From NCBI GenBank assembly GCA_026398815.1, contig JAPLSA010000008.1:186001-250000 (forward strand): a stretch of DNA of 64,000 nt, given 5' to 3'. Position numbers and translations under genes: made by a program. Of this stretch, positions 41,574 to 51,069 are shown one piece after another; position 1 is the first letter of the stretch, and every line of letters starts with the position of its first letter. The notes beneath the pieces are model-generated. The model ran no database searches and was not told the DNA's origin. It saw nothing but the letters and a program-made list of their open reading frames with translations. This DNA comes from Gammaproteobacteria bacterium. GTDB taxonomy: Bacteria > Pseudomonadota > Gammaproteobacteria > Nevskiales > Nevskiaceae.

Positions 41574-44173
41574 CAGTGCGCCGTCTTCGCCGGCGCCAGG
41601 TTCTTCGGCATCGTCGCCGGCGCTTCGCCCGGCTTCGGCGGGAACAGGAAGGCGGCGATCGCCGGCAGGCCGAGCACCGCGCCGAACATGTTGGCGGTGA
41701 ACATGAACAGCAGCAGCAGGCCCATGTCGATCTGGAACTGCAGCTGCGACAGCAGCCAGGTCGACACCGACGCCGCCAGGGTCACGCCAGTGAAGATCAC
41801 CGCCTTGCCGGTACCGCGCAGCGTCTCGAAATAGGCCACCCGCAGGCTCTTGCCTTCCTTCAGGCCGGACACCAGCACGCCGTAGACATAGATGCCGTAG
41901 TCCACGCCGATGCCGACCGCCAGTGCCAGCACCGGCAAGGTGGCGACCTTCATGCCGATGTCGAGCATCGCCATCACCGCGTAGCCCATCTCCGACACCA
42001 GCGCCAGCGGCAGCACGATGCAGACGATCGCCTTCCACTCGCGGAAGCACATCCACAGCAGGATCAGGATCACCACGTAGACCAGCAGCACCACGCGGCC
42101 TTCCTGCTCGTGCACGACCTCGTTGGTCGCCGCCATGACGCCGACGTTGCCGGTGGCCAGCGCGAAGTTCACCGGGCATTCCAGGCTCATGCCCTCGTAC
42201 TTGGCCTGCAGTTCGCCCTGACGCTTCTTGGCGGCCTCGAGCTTCGCCGGATCGGCACCGGCGCCTTCGCCGAGCTTGAACACGTCGAGGTTGGTGGCCT
42301 TCAGCTTCTGGAAGGTGTCGTACTTGGTGGCGCAGTATTCCGGCTTGGTGTCCGGGGCCTTGGCGTAGAAATCCTTGGCGTTCTCGTCGTTGAACTTCTT
42401 CACTTCCTCGACGATGTGGCTGATCGTTTCAGCCTTGTGGTCCTTGGTGAACAGGTAGATCGCCAGCGCGTCGCAATCATCGTTCAGCAGGCCGGTGGAG
42501 GTCGGCACGAGTGCCGTAGCCTGGGCCAGCGCGAACTGGTTGCGCGGCAGCACCAGCGCGTTCAAGCGGCCCTCCGACAAGCCCTGGTAGACGAGCTTGG
42601 CGAAGGTCAGCAAGGACAGCGTCGACTGCACGCCTTCGGTGTTCTCCATTTTCCAGGCGAAGCGATCGGCCTGATCCATCAGCTGGTAGCTGACGCAGCC
42701 GTTCGGCCGCGTTTCAGCGATCACCTTGAAGATGTCGACGGCGATCTGGAAGTTGTCGGTGATCGCGTTGAAATCCTGATTGAAGCGGGAGTCCGGACGC
42801 AGTTCCGGCACGCCTTTCAGGGCATCGCCGACCTTCAGGTCCGCCTTGCCCCATAGCGCCCAGCCGAGCATCACGCCGCAGGACACCAGCACCGTCGTGG
42901 CCACCGCCGGCTTGGTGACGCCGGACAGCCACCACCAGACCGGATCGAGCTTGGCGTCCTTCTTGGTCTGGCGCGCGATGAAGGCATCGACATCCTTCAG
43001 CTTCACCATGGTCAGCCAGATCGGCACGAACATCTTGTTGGCGACGATGATCGCCAGGCCGCCGAGCACGGCGTTGATCGACATCTCCTGAATGATCTGG
43101 ATCTTGATCAGGTAGATGGTCGCGAAGCCGGCGACATCGGTCATCAATGCGATGGTGCCGGCGATCGCCAGCCGGCGGAAGGTTTCCAGGCTGGCATCGA
43201 AGCTCGACTTGCCGGCGTGGACTTCATCGACCCAGGCGTTGACGTACTGCACGCCGTGCGACACCGACACCGCCAGGATCAGGAATGGCACCAGGATCGC
43301 GAACGGATCGACGCCGTAGCCGAGCGTCTTCAGCAGGCCCATTTCCCAGACCACCGCGACCACCGAGGAGAACAGCGGGATCATCGCCAGCTTGAACGAG
43401 CCGCAATAGATCCACAGCAGGAAGCCGGTGATGATCAGGGTCAGACCGAAGAAACCAGCGACCTCCAGCGAGGCCTTGGTCATGTCGTCGACGATCTTGG
43501 CGAAGCCGATGATGTGGACCTTGACGCCATCCTTCTCGTACTTCGCGCGCAGCTTTTCGAGGTACTGGCCGACTTTCAGATAGTCGAGCTTCTCGCCGGT
43601 CTGCGGATCGACTTCCAGCAGCTCGGTGAGGATCATCGCGCCGCGCTGGTCGTTGGTGACGATGCGGCCGATCACCTGCGCCTTGGCGACGTTGGACTTC
43701 ACCTTCTGCAGCACTTCCGGCGTCGGCTGGTAGTCCGGCGGAATCACCGTGGCGCCGCTGAGACCGCCTTCGACGTTCTCGACGTAGTTGACGTTCGGTG
43801 TGAACAGGCTGGTGACGCGGGCGCGATCGACGCCCGGCATGAAGAAGACCTCGTCATTGGCCTTCTGCAGGGTGTCCATGAATTCCGGCGTGTAGATGTC
43901 GCCGGTGCCTTCGTCCTTGATCAGCGCCACCAGCACGGTGTTGGCGCCGCCGAAGTCGCGGTAGTACTCGCGGAACTTCTCCATGTACGGATGTTCCAGC
44001 GGCACCGATTTCAGCCAGCCCGCATCGGGCTGCAGCCGCGCCATCTGCACCGTGAAGAACAGGGTCAACGCGATCAGGATCCAGTGCGTGAGCTTGCGCC
44101 GGCCATAGATGATCGGTTCGACCGCTTTCAGGATTCTGTCGGCCCACACGCCGCCTACTGCTGCACCTGCCAT
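41573..44173 (-). CDS. MMPL/RND-superfamily lipid-type transporter
   Basis: The 866-residue inner-membrane protein has the MMPL layout: a first TM near residues 29-47 (LTHWILIALTLFFTVQMA), a periplasmic loop, a sterol-sensing-like TM bundle (GFFGLTLIITGFLLWIY, PFAILVPFLILAVSVSHGVQ), a second loop and a second bundle (LLVYVVILILLWMCF, VLALAVGIGVDYGIYVYG). The GxxxDYG motif in the second bundle is typical of proton-relay residues in MMPL proteins. Relatives move hopanoids or other lipids. It follows YCF48, DUF1329 and DUF1302 genes, which suggests a multi-part envelope system. Confidence 0.88.
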   Translation of the reverse strand: MAGAAVGGVWADRILKAVEPIIYGRRKLTHWILIALTLFFTVQMARLQPDAGWLKSVPLEHPYMEKFREYYRDFGGANTVLVALIKDEGTGDIYTPEFMDTLQKANDEVFFMPGVDRARVTSLFTPNVNYVENVEGGLSGATVIPPDYQPTPEVLQKVKSNVAKAQVIGRIVTNDQRGAMILTELLEVDPQTGEKLDYLKVGQYLEKLRAKYEKDGVKVHIIGFAKIVDDMTKASLEVAGFFGLTLIITGFLLWIYCGSFKLAMIPLFSSVVAVVWEMGLLKTLGYGVDPFAILVPFLILAVSVSHGVQYVNAWVDEVHAGKSSFDASLETFRRLAIAGTIALMTDVAGFATIYLIKIQIIQEMSINAVLGGLAIIVANKMFVPIWLTMVKLKDVDAFIARQTKKDAKLDPVWWWLSGVTKPAVATTVLVSCGVMLGWALWGKADLKVGDALKGVPELRPDSRFNQDFNAITDNFQIAVDIFKVIAETRPNGCVSYQLMDQADRFAWKMENTEGVQSTLSLLTFAKLVYQGLSEGRLNALVLPRNQFALAQATALVPTSTGLLNDDCDALAIYLFTKDHKAETISHIVEEVKKFNDENAKDFYAKAPDTKPEYCATKYDTFQKLKATNLDVFKLGEGAGADPAKLEAAKKRQGELQAKYEGMSLECPVNFALATGNVGVMAATNEVVHEQEGRVVLLVYVVILILLWMCFREWKAIVCIVLPLALVSEMGYAVMAMLDIGMKVATLPVLALAVGIGVDYGIYVYGVLVSGLKEGKSLRVAYFETLRGTGKAVIFTGVTLAASVSTWLLSQLQFQIDMGLLLLFMFTANMFGAVLGLPAIAAFLFPPKPGEAPATMPKNLAPAKTAH

Positions 44174-44234
44174 ATGCCTTCCCCGTGTTCTTCTGGTTGT
44201 GCTGCCGCGATCGTTGGTTCAGCGAGGCCCGGAA

Positions 44235-45341
44235 TCAGGGCTTGGCGAAGCGCTGGACACCCGAGGTGCCGACGACGATCAGGCTGTCGGCGGTCGCCAG
44301 ACCGGCGTTCATGTTGATGTTGGTCGGCAGTTGCTGGCGCACCAGCCGGCGACCGGCGAGATCGGCCTTCATCACCCGGCCGTTGCCGCCGAACAGCAGC
44401 AGGCTGCCGTCCTCGGCAGCCGAGCCGCCGAACAGGCTTTCGGTGTCGTCGGAGGCCAGACGCGCCCAGCCGGCGACCTCGCTGACCGGATTGCTGGCCC
44501 CGCCGGATGCTTCTGGATTCGCCGCCGCTTCGCGCAGTGCCGCGAGCTCGGCGGCGCTCAGCAGCGCCGCCTTCGATACATCGGCAGCATGGAACGCGTT
44601 ACCGCGCAGACCGAACAGCACGACGCCCGAAGCGCCGCTGGCCACCGCACCGAAGTAGGAGCCGGTGTACGGCGACTTCAGCTGCGTCCAGGTGCTGCCC
44701 TGGTCGGTCGACGAGGCGATGAAGCCGCGCTCGCCGGTCAGCACCAGCGCGCCGTTGCCGAGCCGGGTCAGGTTGTAGAGGTTCGGCTGATCCTCGAACA
44801 CCGGCGATTCCACCGCTTCCCAGGTCTTGCCGCCATCGGCGGTCTTCTGCAGCCGGCCGTTGCCGCCGGCGACGAAGCCGTTCTGGGCATCGGTGAACAG
44901 CACGTCGTAGTAAGCGCGGCCCCAGGCGGCGTCGAACTGCGCGAGGGTCCAGCTGGCGCCGCCGTCCGTGGTCGCCAGGATGGTGCCGTCGTAGCCGACC
45001 GCCCAGCCGTGTTCGGCGTCGACGAAATACACGCGCGTCAGCGTCGCGTCGGCCGGCGTCGGCACCTGCTTCCACTGGCTGCCGTCGTCCGACAGCAGGA
45101 TGCCGCCGCGCTGGCCCACCGCCACGAAGCGGCCGCCGGCGCGCGTGACGCCGAGCAGCAGGCTCGACGAAGCCCGCGGCGCCAGCACCGACGGACGGGC
45201 GACCAGCGTGGTGTCGACACCGGTATCAGCGTCGCCGCTGTCTTCTTCTTCCTGGGCCAGCAGCCAGGCCGGGAATGCAAGTGTGGCCGCGAGCGCCGCA
45301 GCGATCAGCGCCGGTCGCAGCTGTGTGGTCTGGAAGGTCAT
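44235..45341 (-). CDS. YCF48-like beta-propeller protein with signal peptide
   Basis: The 368-residue protein has a Sec signal (LIAAALAATLAFPAWLLAQ). Its body is made of BNR/YCF48-type repeats, for example GWAVGYDGTILATTDGGASW, GFVAGGNGRLQKTADGGKTW and GFIASSTDQGSTWTQLKSPY, with the typical 'G-x-ILx-TxDGGxSW' pattern. YCF48 (HCF136) assists photosystem II assembly in oxygenic phototrophs, but proteobacterial members occur beside DUF1302/DUF1329 genes and cannot do that job. A periplasmic scaffold role is likely. Confidence 0.85.
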   Translation of the reverse strand: MTFQTTQLRPALIAAALAATLAFPAWLLAQEEEDSGDADTGVDTTLVARPSVLAPRASSSLLLGVTRAGGRFVAVGQRGGILLSDDGSQWKQVPTPADATLTRVYFVDAEHGWAVGYDGTILATTDGGASWTLAQFDAAWGRAYYDVLFTDAQNGFVAGGNGRLQKTADGGKTWEAVESPVFEDQPNLYNLTRLGNGALVLTGERGFIASSTDQGSTWTQLKSPYTGSYFGAVASGASGVVLFGLRGNAFHAADVSKAALLSAAELAALREAAANPEASGGASNPVSEVAGWARLASDDTESLFGGSAAEDGSLLLFGGNGRVMKADLAGRRLVRQQLPTNINMNAGLATADSLIVVGTSGVQRFAKP

Positions 45342-45414
45342 GCACGGCCCCCTGAAGGCATCGAGAAGATGGCCGGCGACCCCTCGCCGGCCATCGTTGC
45401 AGCGCTGTTGCGGA

Positions 45415-46962
45415 TTACTTGGTCTGCGACTTGCGATTCAGGCTGCCGGGCGAGAAATAGTCGTCCTTGAAGCTGATCTTGAAGTCGGAAATCTTGTCTT
45501 CGTTCGACAGCGCGGTGACGAAGTAACGGCCGCTCTGCAGGTCGTAGATGATTTCCGGGATACCGGTCACGGTCGGCACGAACGGCACCGAAATCAGCTG
45601 CGCTTCCTGCACTTTCCACAGCTGGTCGCGGTTGTCGTAGGCATCGACCGCGGCGATCGCCCAGCTGTCCTCGTCGACATAGAAGCGACGCTTCTTGAAC
45701 TGGTGACGCAGGCCGTCACGGATCGTCGCCTCGACGATCCAGACGCGGTGCAGCTCGTAGCGCGACAGGTTCTGGTTGATGTGGCCGGGACGGATGATGT
45801 CCTTGTACTTGATCAGCGGCGCGTTGATCAGGAACGAGTTGTAGGCGATGTACATCTCCTTCTTGCCGACCAGCTTCCAGGTGTAACGGTCGAGCGCGCC
45901 GTTGAACATGTCGACCTGGTCGTTGAACTGCTCGCCGTCGGTGCCGATGTACGGGTTGTCGTAACCCACGTCCGGGGCCTTGTTCACGCGGCCGAGGCCG
46001 GGGTTGAAAATCCAGGCGTTGCGGCCCGAGCCTTCGGCACCCGAGGTTTCATGCACCAGCGTCAGCTGACCGGCCACGCGCGCCGGGGCCACGACATTCG
46101 AGAGGTAGTACAGCAGGATCTTGGTGCCCGGCGCCGGCTCGGCGAGGTTGGAGTACTTGAACTTCACGTCCTCGATCAGCTTGGTGATCTTGTAGGTGCC
46201 GTCCTGCTTCACCACCGCCTGGTTGTTGAAGCGGCGCACCGCCGATCCGCGGTAGCGCATCTTGTGGTTCCAGATCACTTCGGCGCCGCTGGTCGGCACC
46301 GGGAACGGGAAGCCGAGCACGGCGCCGGCCACTTCGTCGGTGCCCTTCAACTCGGCGGTCGACGCGTTCTTGATCGTCGCGGCATTGATCTCGTCCGGGA
46401 AGAACGCCGACCGCAGGGTCGGGTAGACGATCATCTTGTAGGTCGGGTACTTGGCGAACATCGCCTTCTGCCCTTCCGTCAGCTTGTCCGCGTACTTGGC
46501 GACGTTGTCCTTGGTGATGATGAACATCGGCTTTTCGAACTTGCCGCCGCCACCGATCTGCTGGCGCTGCTTGGTCGCCAGCGACTTCAGGTCCGGCGGC
46601 AGCTTGGCGATGATCGCGTCGATCTGGCTGGAGATCTTCGGATAGTCGGCCAGCGTGAAGCTGTCGAGATACTTCAGCAGCGCGTCGAAGTCGCCCGGCG
46701 AGGTCTTGCGGATGTCCTCGAACTTCTGGCGCAGTTCTTCGAGCTTGGCCGGCGTCAGATTGCGGACGTCGGCGTCGAAGTTCTTGCCGCCGATCCATTC
46801 GGGAATCGAGCCGTCGGCATTGCCGGCGGCGATCGCGCCGACCGGCGTCAGTTCCTTGCCCAGCTTGGCGGCATCGGCGCTGGACGCCTTGGCGTAGGCA
46901 CTCGATGCGGTGCCCATGCCGATGGCGCCCGCGAACATGAACCAACTGATGCGTTTGAACAT
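45415..46962 (-). CDS. DUF1329-family periplasmic/outer-membrane protein
   Basis: The 515-residue protein has a signal peptide (ISWFMFAGAIGMGTASSAYA) and the DUF1329 hallmarks. These are AAKLGKELTPVGAIAAGNAD, SIPEWIGGKNFD, then IWNPGLGRVNKAPDVGYD-like blocks and VWIVEATIRDGLRHQFKKRR, which is the LolB-like lipid-binding half-barrel region. GAGGAGGAG precedes the ATG at 46962; an in-frame upstream extension is rejected. DUF1329 genes are usually paired with DUF1302 genes, as here (84-nt gap). Confidence 0.9.
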   Translation of the reverse strand: MFKRISWFMFAGAIGMGTASSAYAKASSADAAKLGKELTPVGAIAAGNADGSIPEWIGGKNFDADVRNLTPAKLEELRQKFEDIRKTSPGDFDALLKYLDSFTLADYPKISSQIDAIIAKLPPDLKSLATKQRQQIGGGGKFEKPMFIITKDNVAKYADKLTEGQKAMFAKYPTYKMIVYPTLRSAFFPDEINAATIKNASTAELKGTDEVAGAVLGFPFPVPTSGAEVIWNHKMRYRGSAVRRFNNQAVVKQDGTYKITKLIEDVKFKYSNLAEPAPGTKILLYYLSNVVAPARVAGQLTLVHETSGAEGSGRNAWIFNPGLGRVNKAPDVGYDNPYIGTDGEQFNDQVDMFNGALDRYTWKLVGKKEMYIAYNSFLINAPLIKYKDIIRPGHINQNLSRYELHRVWIVEATIRDGLRHQFKKRRFYVDEDSWAIAAVDAYDNRDQLWKVQEAQLISVPFVPTVTGIPEIIYDLQSGRYFVTALSNEDKISDFKISFKDDYFSPGSLNRKSQTK

Positions 46963-47046
46963 GGACTGCTCCTCCTCAGGAAACGGTGTTGAGCGTCGGC
47001 CCGGACGCCGCCGACAGCGGCGCCGGGACACGCAAGGGAAAGACGA

Positions 47047-49233
47047 TCAGAACGTGTAGCCGACCTGGAAACCGATGATGTCGCGATCGCGCTGGGCGTT
47101 GACGGTACCGCCGCCGGTCGAGCCCTGGTACAGCACCTGGCCGGTCCACGGGCCGCCGTTCTCGAATTCGGCGGCGACCGCGTACTGGATGCGGTCCTCG
47201 ATGAAGTTCTGGATCGGCAGCGGCGCGATGCCGTAGACGTCGTGACCGAAGAAGATCGACGGCTTGACGTTCAGGCCCAGGAACAGGTTGTTGTATTCGA
47301 AGCGCGTGAAGATGCGGTAGCCGGTCGAGAAGCTGTCGGCGAAGCCGCTGGTCTGCTGCGTCGGATTCAGCGAGCGGGTGTCCGGCGTGCCGTTCGGCCG
47401 GCCGGTGCCGTCGGCGCCGGGGCTGGCGTGCGAGCCGTTGTTGTCGCCGCCTTCCAGCTGCAGCCGGCTGCGGCTCGGCATGCCGACCACATGGGTCATG
47501 CCGACTTCGACCAGGATGATCACCTGGTCGGCGCCGAACGGATTTTCCGATGCGCCGATGGCGCGGATGCCGGTGATGTCGAGCTGCTGCACCGGGAAAC
47601 GCTCGTAGCCGTTGATGCGCTGGTTCGGCTGGATCTCGATGCCCCGGTAGCCGGACAGGAAATCCGGCACTGCGCTGCGCGACGCCGGCAGCGTGACATT
47701 CGACGCCGCTGCCGGCAGCAGCACCGGCAGGCCGTTGAGCAACGCCGTGACCATGCCGAGCAGTTGCTGCGGATTGGAAGTGGCGATATCGCCGATCGAA
47801 CCCTGCAGCGACGCAATGGTCTGGGCGATGAATTCCGGCGAAGTGCCCAGCGTGATGTCCTGGCGCGGCAGCGACGGCTGCAGGCCGGCGAAGAACACGT
47901 CGGACGCCGACACCTGCAGCGGCATGTTCGGGCGCATCGACCATTCACCGGCCAGCGACCACTTGCCGATGTTGGTGTTGAAGCTGAAGCCGATCATCTG
48001 GATGTTCTCCGGGAAGGCGAAGAACACTTTTTCCGAATCGATCGGCGCCGGTTCCCGGCCGGTTTGCGGATTCAGGCCGATGAAGCCGTTGCAGGCGGTG
48101 AACGCCTCGACGAAGCCGGCGGCATTGCGGGCGCAGGATTCATCGGTGGCGATGACGCTGAAGTACGGCAGGCGGCTGTGGTAGTTCAGCGCGTAGAAGC
48201 CGAGTTCGGTGCCGCCGTTGAAGTCCGGCAGGTACCAGGTGAACTTGCCGCCGACCTGGCCCTGGTTGTTCGGCTGCGCGTACTTCAGCGGCAGCACACC
48301 GGCGGTGAACGAGGAGTTGGAGATCGCGTTGATCGGGAACGGGATCCGCTGCAGCTTGTTCGGATCGTCGTGGAACTGGCCGACCGAGATGTTGAAGTTG
48401 TCGTTCTTGTAGAAATCGATGTCGGAGTTGAAGGCACCACCCGGATCGACCACCACCGGCCGCCACGCCAGCTGGTAGATGAAGTCCAGCGACATGCCCT
48501 CGCCGACCTGGGTGTTCAAGGTGAACAGCGGCGTCGATCGGAACACCTCGCTGATCGGCGTGCCGGGATGGCGCAGCAGGCGGGCATCCGGCGGCTGCAG
48601 TTCGTTGATGGCGTTCAGCGCCAGGAAGTTGGACTCGCCCCAGCGCACATGCTGGTAGCCGAGCGTGGCGTTGAAATCGTGGTCGAACAGCTGGAAGGCG
48701 CGGCCGACGAAGGCATCGCGGATCTGGAAATCCTGCGCCAGCGGCGCACCGCGGCGGAACGGCCGTCCTTCGCGCGCCGGCTGGAACGTGGTGTCGGCGT
48801 TGCGCTCGGTGAACCGGTAGTTGACCGGATCGAAGAACGCGATCAGGCCGAACTTGAAGTTCCAGTCGCCATAGCTGCCGGCGGCTTCGGTCGACAGTTT
48901 GGTGATCGACGCCACCGGCTCCCACTGGCGGTAGTTGAGGTTGCCGTCGTCCTTGTTGGTGGCAATGAAGCCGCCCGGCGCATCGACCAGCCGCTGGTTC
49001 GGCCCCGGGTCGCCGGTGAACGACAGGCAGCCGTCCGGGCACAGGTCCGGGTTGTTGCTGAGCTTGGCCAGCAGCCGGGCATCGGGCTTCTCGGCGCGGA
49101 ACGCGGTGGACAGCGACAGCGTGCTCTTCCAGCTGCCGACCAGTTCGCCGTACTCGAAATCCAGCGCCTGGGCGGGCGTCAGATTGAACGCGATCGCGGC
49201 CAGCGTCGCACTGCTCATCAACTTGCGCTTCAT
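47047..49233 (-). CDS. DUF1302-family outer-membrane protein (operon copy)
   Basis: The 728-residue protein has a signal peptide (SSATLAAIAFNLTPAQALDF) and a beta-rich barrel-like body: LVGSWKSTLSLSTAFRAEKP, YQHVRWGESNFLALNAINEL, GKFTWYLPDFNGGTELGFYA, ending RDIIGFQVGYTF with a terminal Phe. GAGGGGGAG precedes the ATG at 49233. It is the first gene of the leftward operon with DUF1329, YCF48 and MMPL genes. It resembles the solo copy at 14.1-16.6 kb in plan but is ~100 residues shorter. Confidence 0.9.
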   Translation of the reverse strand: MKRKLMSSATLAAIAFNLTPAQALDFEYGELVGSWKSTLSLSTAFRAEKPDARLLAKLSNNPDLCPDGCLSFTGDPGPNQRLVDAPGGFIATNKDDGNLNYRQWEPVASITKLSTEAAGSYGDWNFKFGLIAFFDPVNYRFTERNADTTFQPAREGRPFRRGAPLAQDFQIRDAFVGRAFQLFDHDFNATLGYQHVRWGESNFLALNAINELQPPDARLLRHPGTPISEVFRSTPLFTLNTQVGEGMSLDFIYQLAWRPVVVDPGGAFNSDIDFYKNDNFNISVGQFHDDPNKLQRIPFPINAISNSSFTAGVLPLKYAQPNNQGQVGGKFTWYLPDFNGGTELGFYALNYHSRLPYFSVIATDESCARNAAGFVEAFTACNGFIGLNPQTGREPAPIDSEKVFFAFPENIQMIGFSFNTNIGKWSLAGEWSMRPNMPLQVSASDVFFAGLQPSLPRQDITLGTSPEFIAQTIASLQGSIGDIATSNPQQLLGMVTALLNGLPVLLPAAASNVTLPASRSAVPDFLSGYRGIEIQPNQRINGYERFPVQQLDITGIRAIGASENPFGADQVIILVEVGMTHVVGMPSRSRLQLEGGDNNGSHASPGADGTGRPNGTPDTRSLNPTQQTSGFADSFSTGYRIFTRFEYNNLFLGLNVKPSIFFGHDVYGIAPLPIQNFIEDRIQYAVAAEFENGGPWTGQVLYQGSTGGGTVNAQRDRDIIGFQVGYTF

Positions 49234-49336
49234 CACGTCTCTCCCCCTCTTGCCGGCATCGCGTCTGTGCGCGATGGCCATTCTCGTGTCTCGATCCGGC
49301 GCACCTGCCTCGGGCACCGGCGTGGCTGTCTGTCCT

Positions 49337-50050
49337 TCAGTCGCCGAGCAGGCCGCGGCCGACGAAGTGCACGTAATCGCGAATCAGGTCGTCGAAACGA
49401 CCGGCGTACAGCGTCGCGTGGTTGCCGCCGAACGGCGAATGGCGCAGGCCGCCGATCGCGGTCAGGCCGAAGATCGTCGAACTCATGCCGAGCAGCATCT
49501 GGAACTGCAGCTTCTCGCGCTGCTTGCCTGGATGCCGCGCCGCCAGCCGCGGTTCGATCTCGTTGAGAAACGGTGCGCATTGCTGCAGCACCAGCGACTG
49601 GCCAAGGTCGCCACCGTCCGACGCCAGACGGGCGACGAAGCGGATCGCATCGCGGCCGGTGTCGTCGGCATGAAACACCTGGATCAGCGGCATCACCAGC
49701 CCGGCCACCAGGTCCTCGTCGCGCAGCGCGCCGTCGCGCTCCAGCCGGATGATCTCGCCGAGCGCAGCCGCGAAATAGGGCTCGAACCGGGCGCGCACGA
49801 AATCAGCGACCGCGATCACCAGCCCCTGCTTGTCGTTGAAGTGGTAGTGGATCGCGGACTGGTTGCCCTGACCCGCCTTCTGCACGATCTCGCGCAGCGA
49901 CACCGCATCGATCGCCCGCTCGGCGAACAGCTTCATTGCTTCGCGGATCAGCACGTCACGCGTGCTGACGCCGGCTTCTGCCGCACGGCTGCGCCGCGCA
50001 CTGCGGGCTGCAGGCTTCGGCGTGACTGATTTCTTGACAGCCATCAGCAT
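49337..50050 (-). CDS. TetR-family regulator upstream of the DUF1302 operon
   Basis: The TetR helix-turn-helix is at residues ~25-80 (VLIREAMKLFAERAIDAVSL, REIVQKAGQGNQSAIHYHFN). The C-terminal part (RARFEPYFAAALGEIIRLER; GLTAIGGLRHSPFGG) is a helical ligand-binding domain. The ATG at 50050 gives 237 residues; ATG 50044 is an alternative, and an extension to 50116 crosses the divergent promoter. It ends ~100 bp before the DUF1302 gene on the same strand and diverges from the methyltransferase-acyl-CoA synthetase operon, so it probably controls one or both. Confidence 0.88.
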   Translation of the reverse strand: MLMAVKKSVTPKPAARSARRSRAAEAGVSTRDVLIREAMKLFAERAIDAVSLREIVQKAGQGNQSAIHYHFNDKQGLVIAVADFVRARFEPYFAAALGEIIRLERDGALRDEDLVAGLVMPLIQVFHADDTGRDAIRFVARLASDGGDLGQSLVLQQCAPFLNEIEPRLAARHPGKQREKLQFQMLLGMSSTIFGLTAIGGLRHSPFGGNHATLYAGRFDDLIRDYVHFVGRGLLGD

Positions 50051-50071
50051 GGGCGGAAAACATGTTCCGGT

Positions 50072-50103
50072 TAATGCGCGTTCATTACGATAGACGCATT
50101 CAG
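50072..50103. promoter_or_regulatory. Palindromic operator candidates between tetR and the methyltransferase gene
   Basis: TAATGCGCGTTCATTA at 50072-50087 has TAATG/CATTA arms. It overlaps a longer AATGCG...CGCATT inverted repeat ending near 50100. Both lie in the divergent promoter region, the usual place for a TetR binding site. Confidence 0.5.
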
Positions 50104-50151
50104 GATTGAGCAGCAAGCCCGCGACAAAAAAATTCCATCAGGACACCCGCC

Positions 50152-51009
50152 ATGCCGAAAACCGGACATTCCGCCACTGTCAGTCCGACCGCCCACTACA
50201 CCGGCGCCGTCTGGGCCCGTCACCGGCTGTCGCATCCGGCGTTCGCAACGCCGGAAGGCCGGCTGATGCACGCCGCCGGACGCCCGGCGATGCAGCTGTC
50301 GCGCGCGCTTGGCGGCCCGACCCTGGAAGGCCTGCTGCTGGCCCGGCACCGGGTGATCGACGAGGAACTGCATGCCGAGATCAAGGCCGGCACCGTGTCG
50401 CAGGTGATCGAGATCGCCGCCGGCCTGTCGCCGCGCGGCTGGCGTTTCGCGCGCCAGTACGGCGAGCGGATCCGCTACATCGAAGCCGACCTGCCCGGCA
50501 TGGCGGCCCGCAAGCGGGCGCTGCTGGCGCGCATCGGCTGCCATGACAGCCCGCAGCACCGGGTGGCGGACATCGACGCCTTCGCCGTCGACGGCGCGGC
50601 CAGCCTGGCCGGCATCGCCGCCACGCTCGATGCCGAGGCCGGCACCGCGATCATCACCGAGGGGCTGGTCAACTACTTCCCGACGGCGGCGGTGACGGCG
50701 CTGTGGGCGCGCATCGCCAGCACCCTGAAGCGCTTCCCGAACGGCCTGTACCTGTCCGACCTGCATATCGGCGGCGAGAATCGCCAGCTGGCCGTGCAGG
50801 CCTTCGTCGGCCTGCTGTCGGCCTTCGTGCGCGGCCGGGTCCACCTGCATTTCCGGGCCGCCGCCAACGCCGAAGCACAGCTGCAGGCCGCCGGTTTCCA
50901 CACCGCGCAGCTGCTGTCGCCGGCCGACTTCGCCGATCGCTACCGCGTCTGCCGCGATCCGGCCGCGCGGCTGGTCCGGATCGTCCGCGCGACGACTGCA
51001 GCCGCCTGA
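50152..51009 (+). CDS. Leucine-carboxyl-methyltransferase-type SAM methyltransferase
   Basis: The 285-residue protein has the LCM/polyketide-type methyltransferase pattern: VSPTAHYTGAVWARHRLSHP at the start, the SAM-binding site QVIEIAAGLSPRGWRFARQY, YIEADLPGMAARKRALL, and TAIITEGLVNYFPTAAVTAL, the characteristic 'EGL..Y' segment. Members methylate carboxylates or hydroxyls of small molecules or lipids. It is the first gene of an operon with the acyl-CoA synthetase, about 60 nt away. Confidence 0.84.
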   Translation: MPKTGHSATVSPTAHYTGAVWARHRLSHPAFATPEGRLMHAAGRPAMQLSRALGGPTLEGLLLARHRVIDEELHAEIKAGTVSQVIEIAAGLSPRGWRFARQYGERIRYIEADLPGMAARKRALLARIGCHDSPQHRVADIDAFAVDGAASLAGIAATLDAEAGTAIITEGLVNYFPTAAVTALWARIASTLKRFPNGLYLSDLHIGGENRQLAVQAFVGLLSAFVRGRVHLHFRAAANAEAQLQAAGFHTAQLLSPADFADRYRVCRDPAARLVRIVRATTAAA

Positions 51010-51069
51010 ACGCTGGCAGTCTGTGAACACTTGTTCCATCATCCGCCGCGCCGACGCCCGCCCCTCGCC

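Noticed and set aside
44235-45341. YCF48-like protein as evidence of photosystem II
   Set aside because: The protein belongs to the DUF1302/DUF1329 operon type found in non-phototrophs. The phototrophy genes here are of the anoxygenic bchC/crt kind.
47242-49566. 774-residue open frame on the plus strand
   Set aside because: It is antisense to the operon DUF1302 gene. The minus-strand product has a signal peptide and family signatures.
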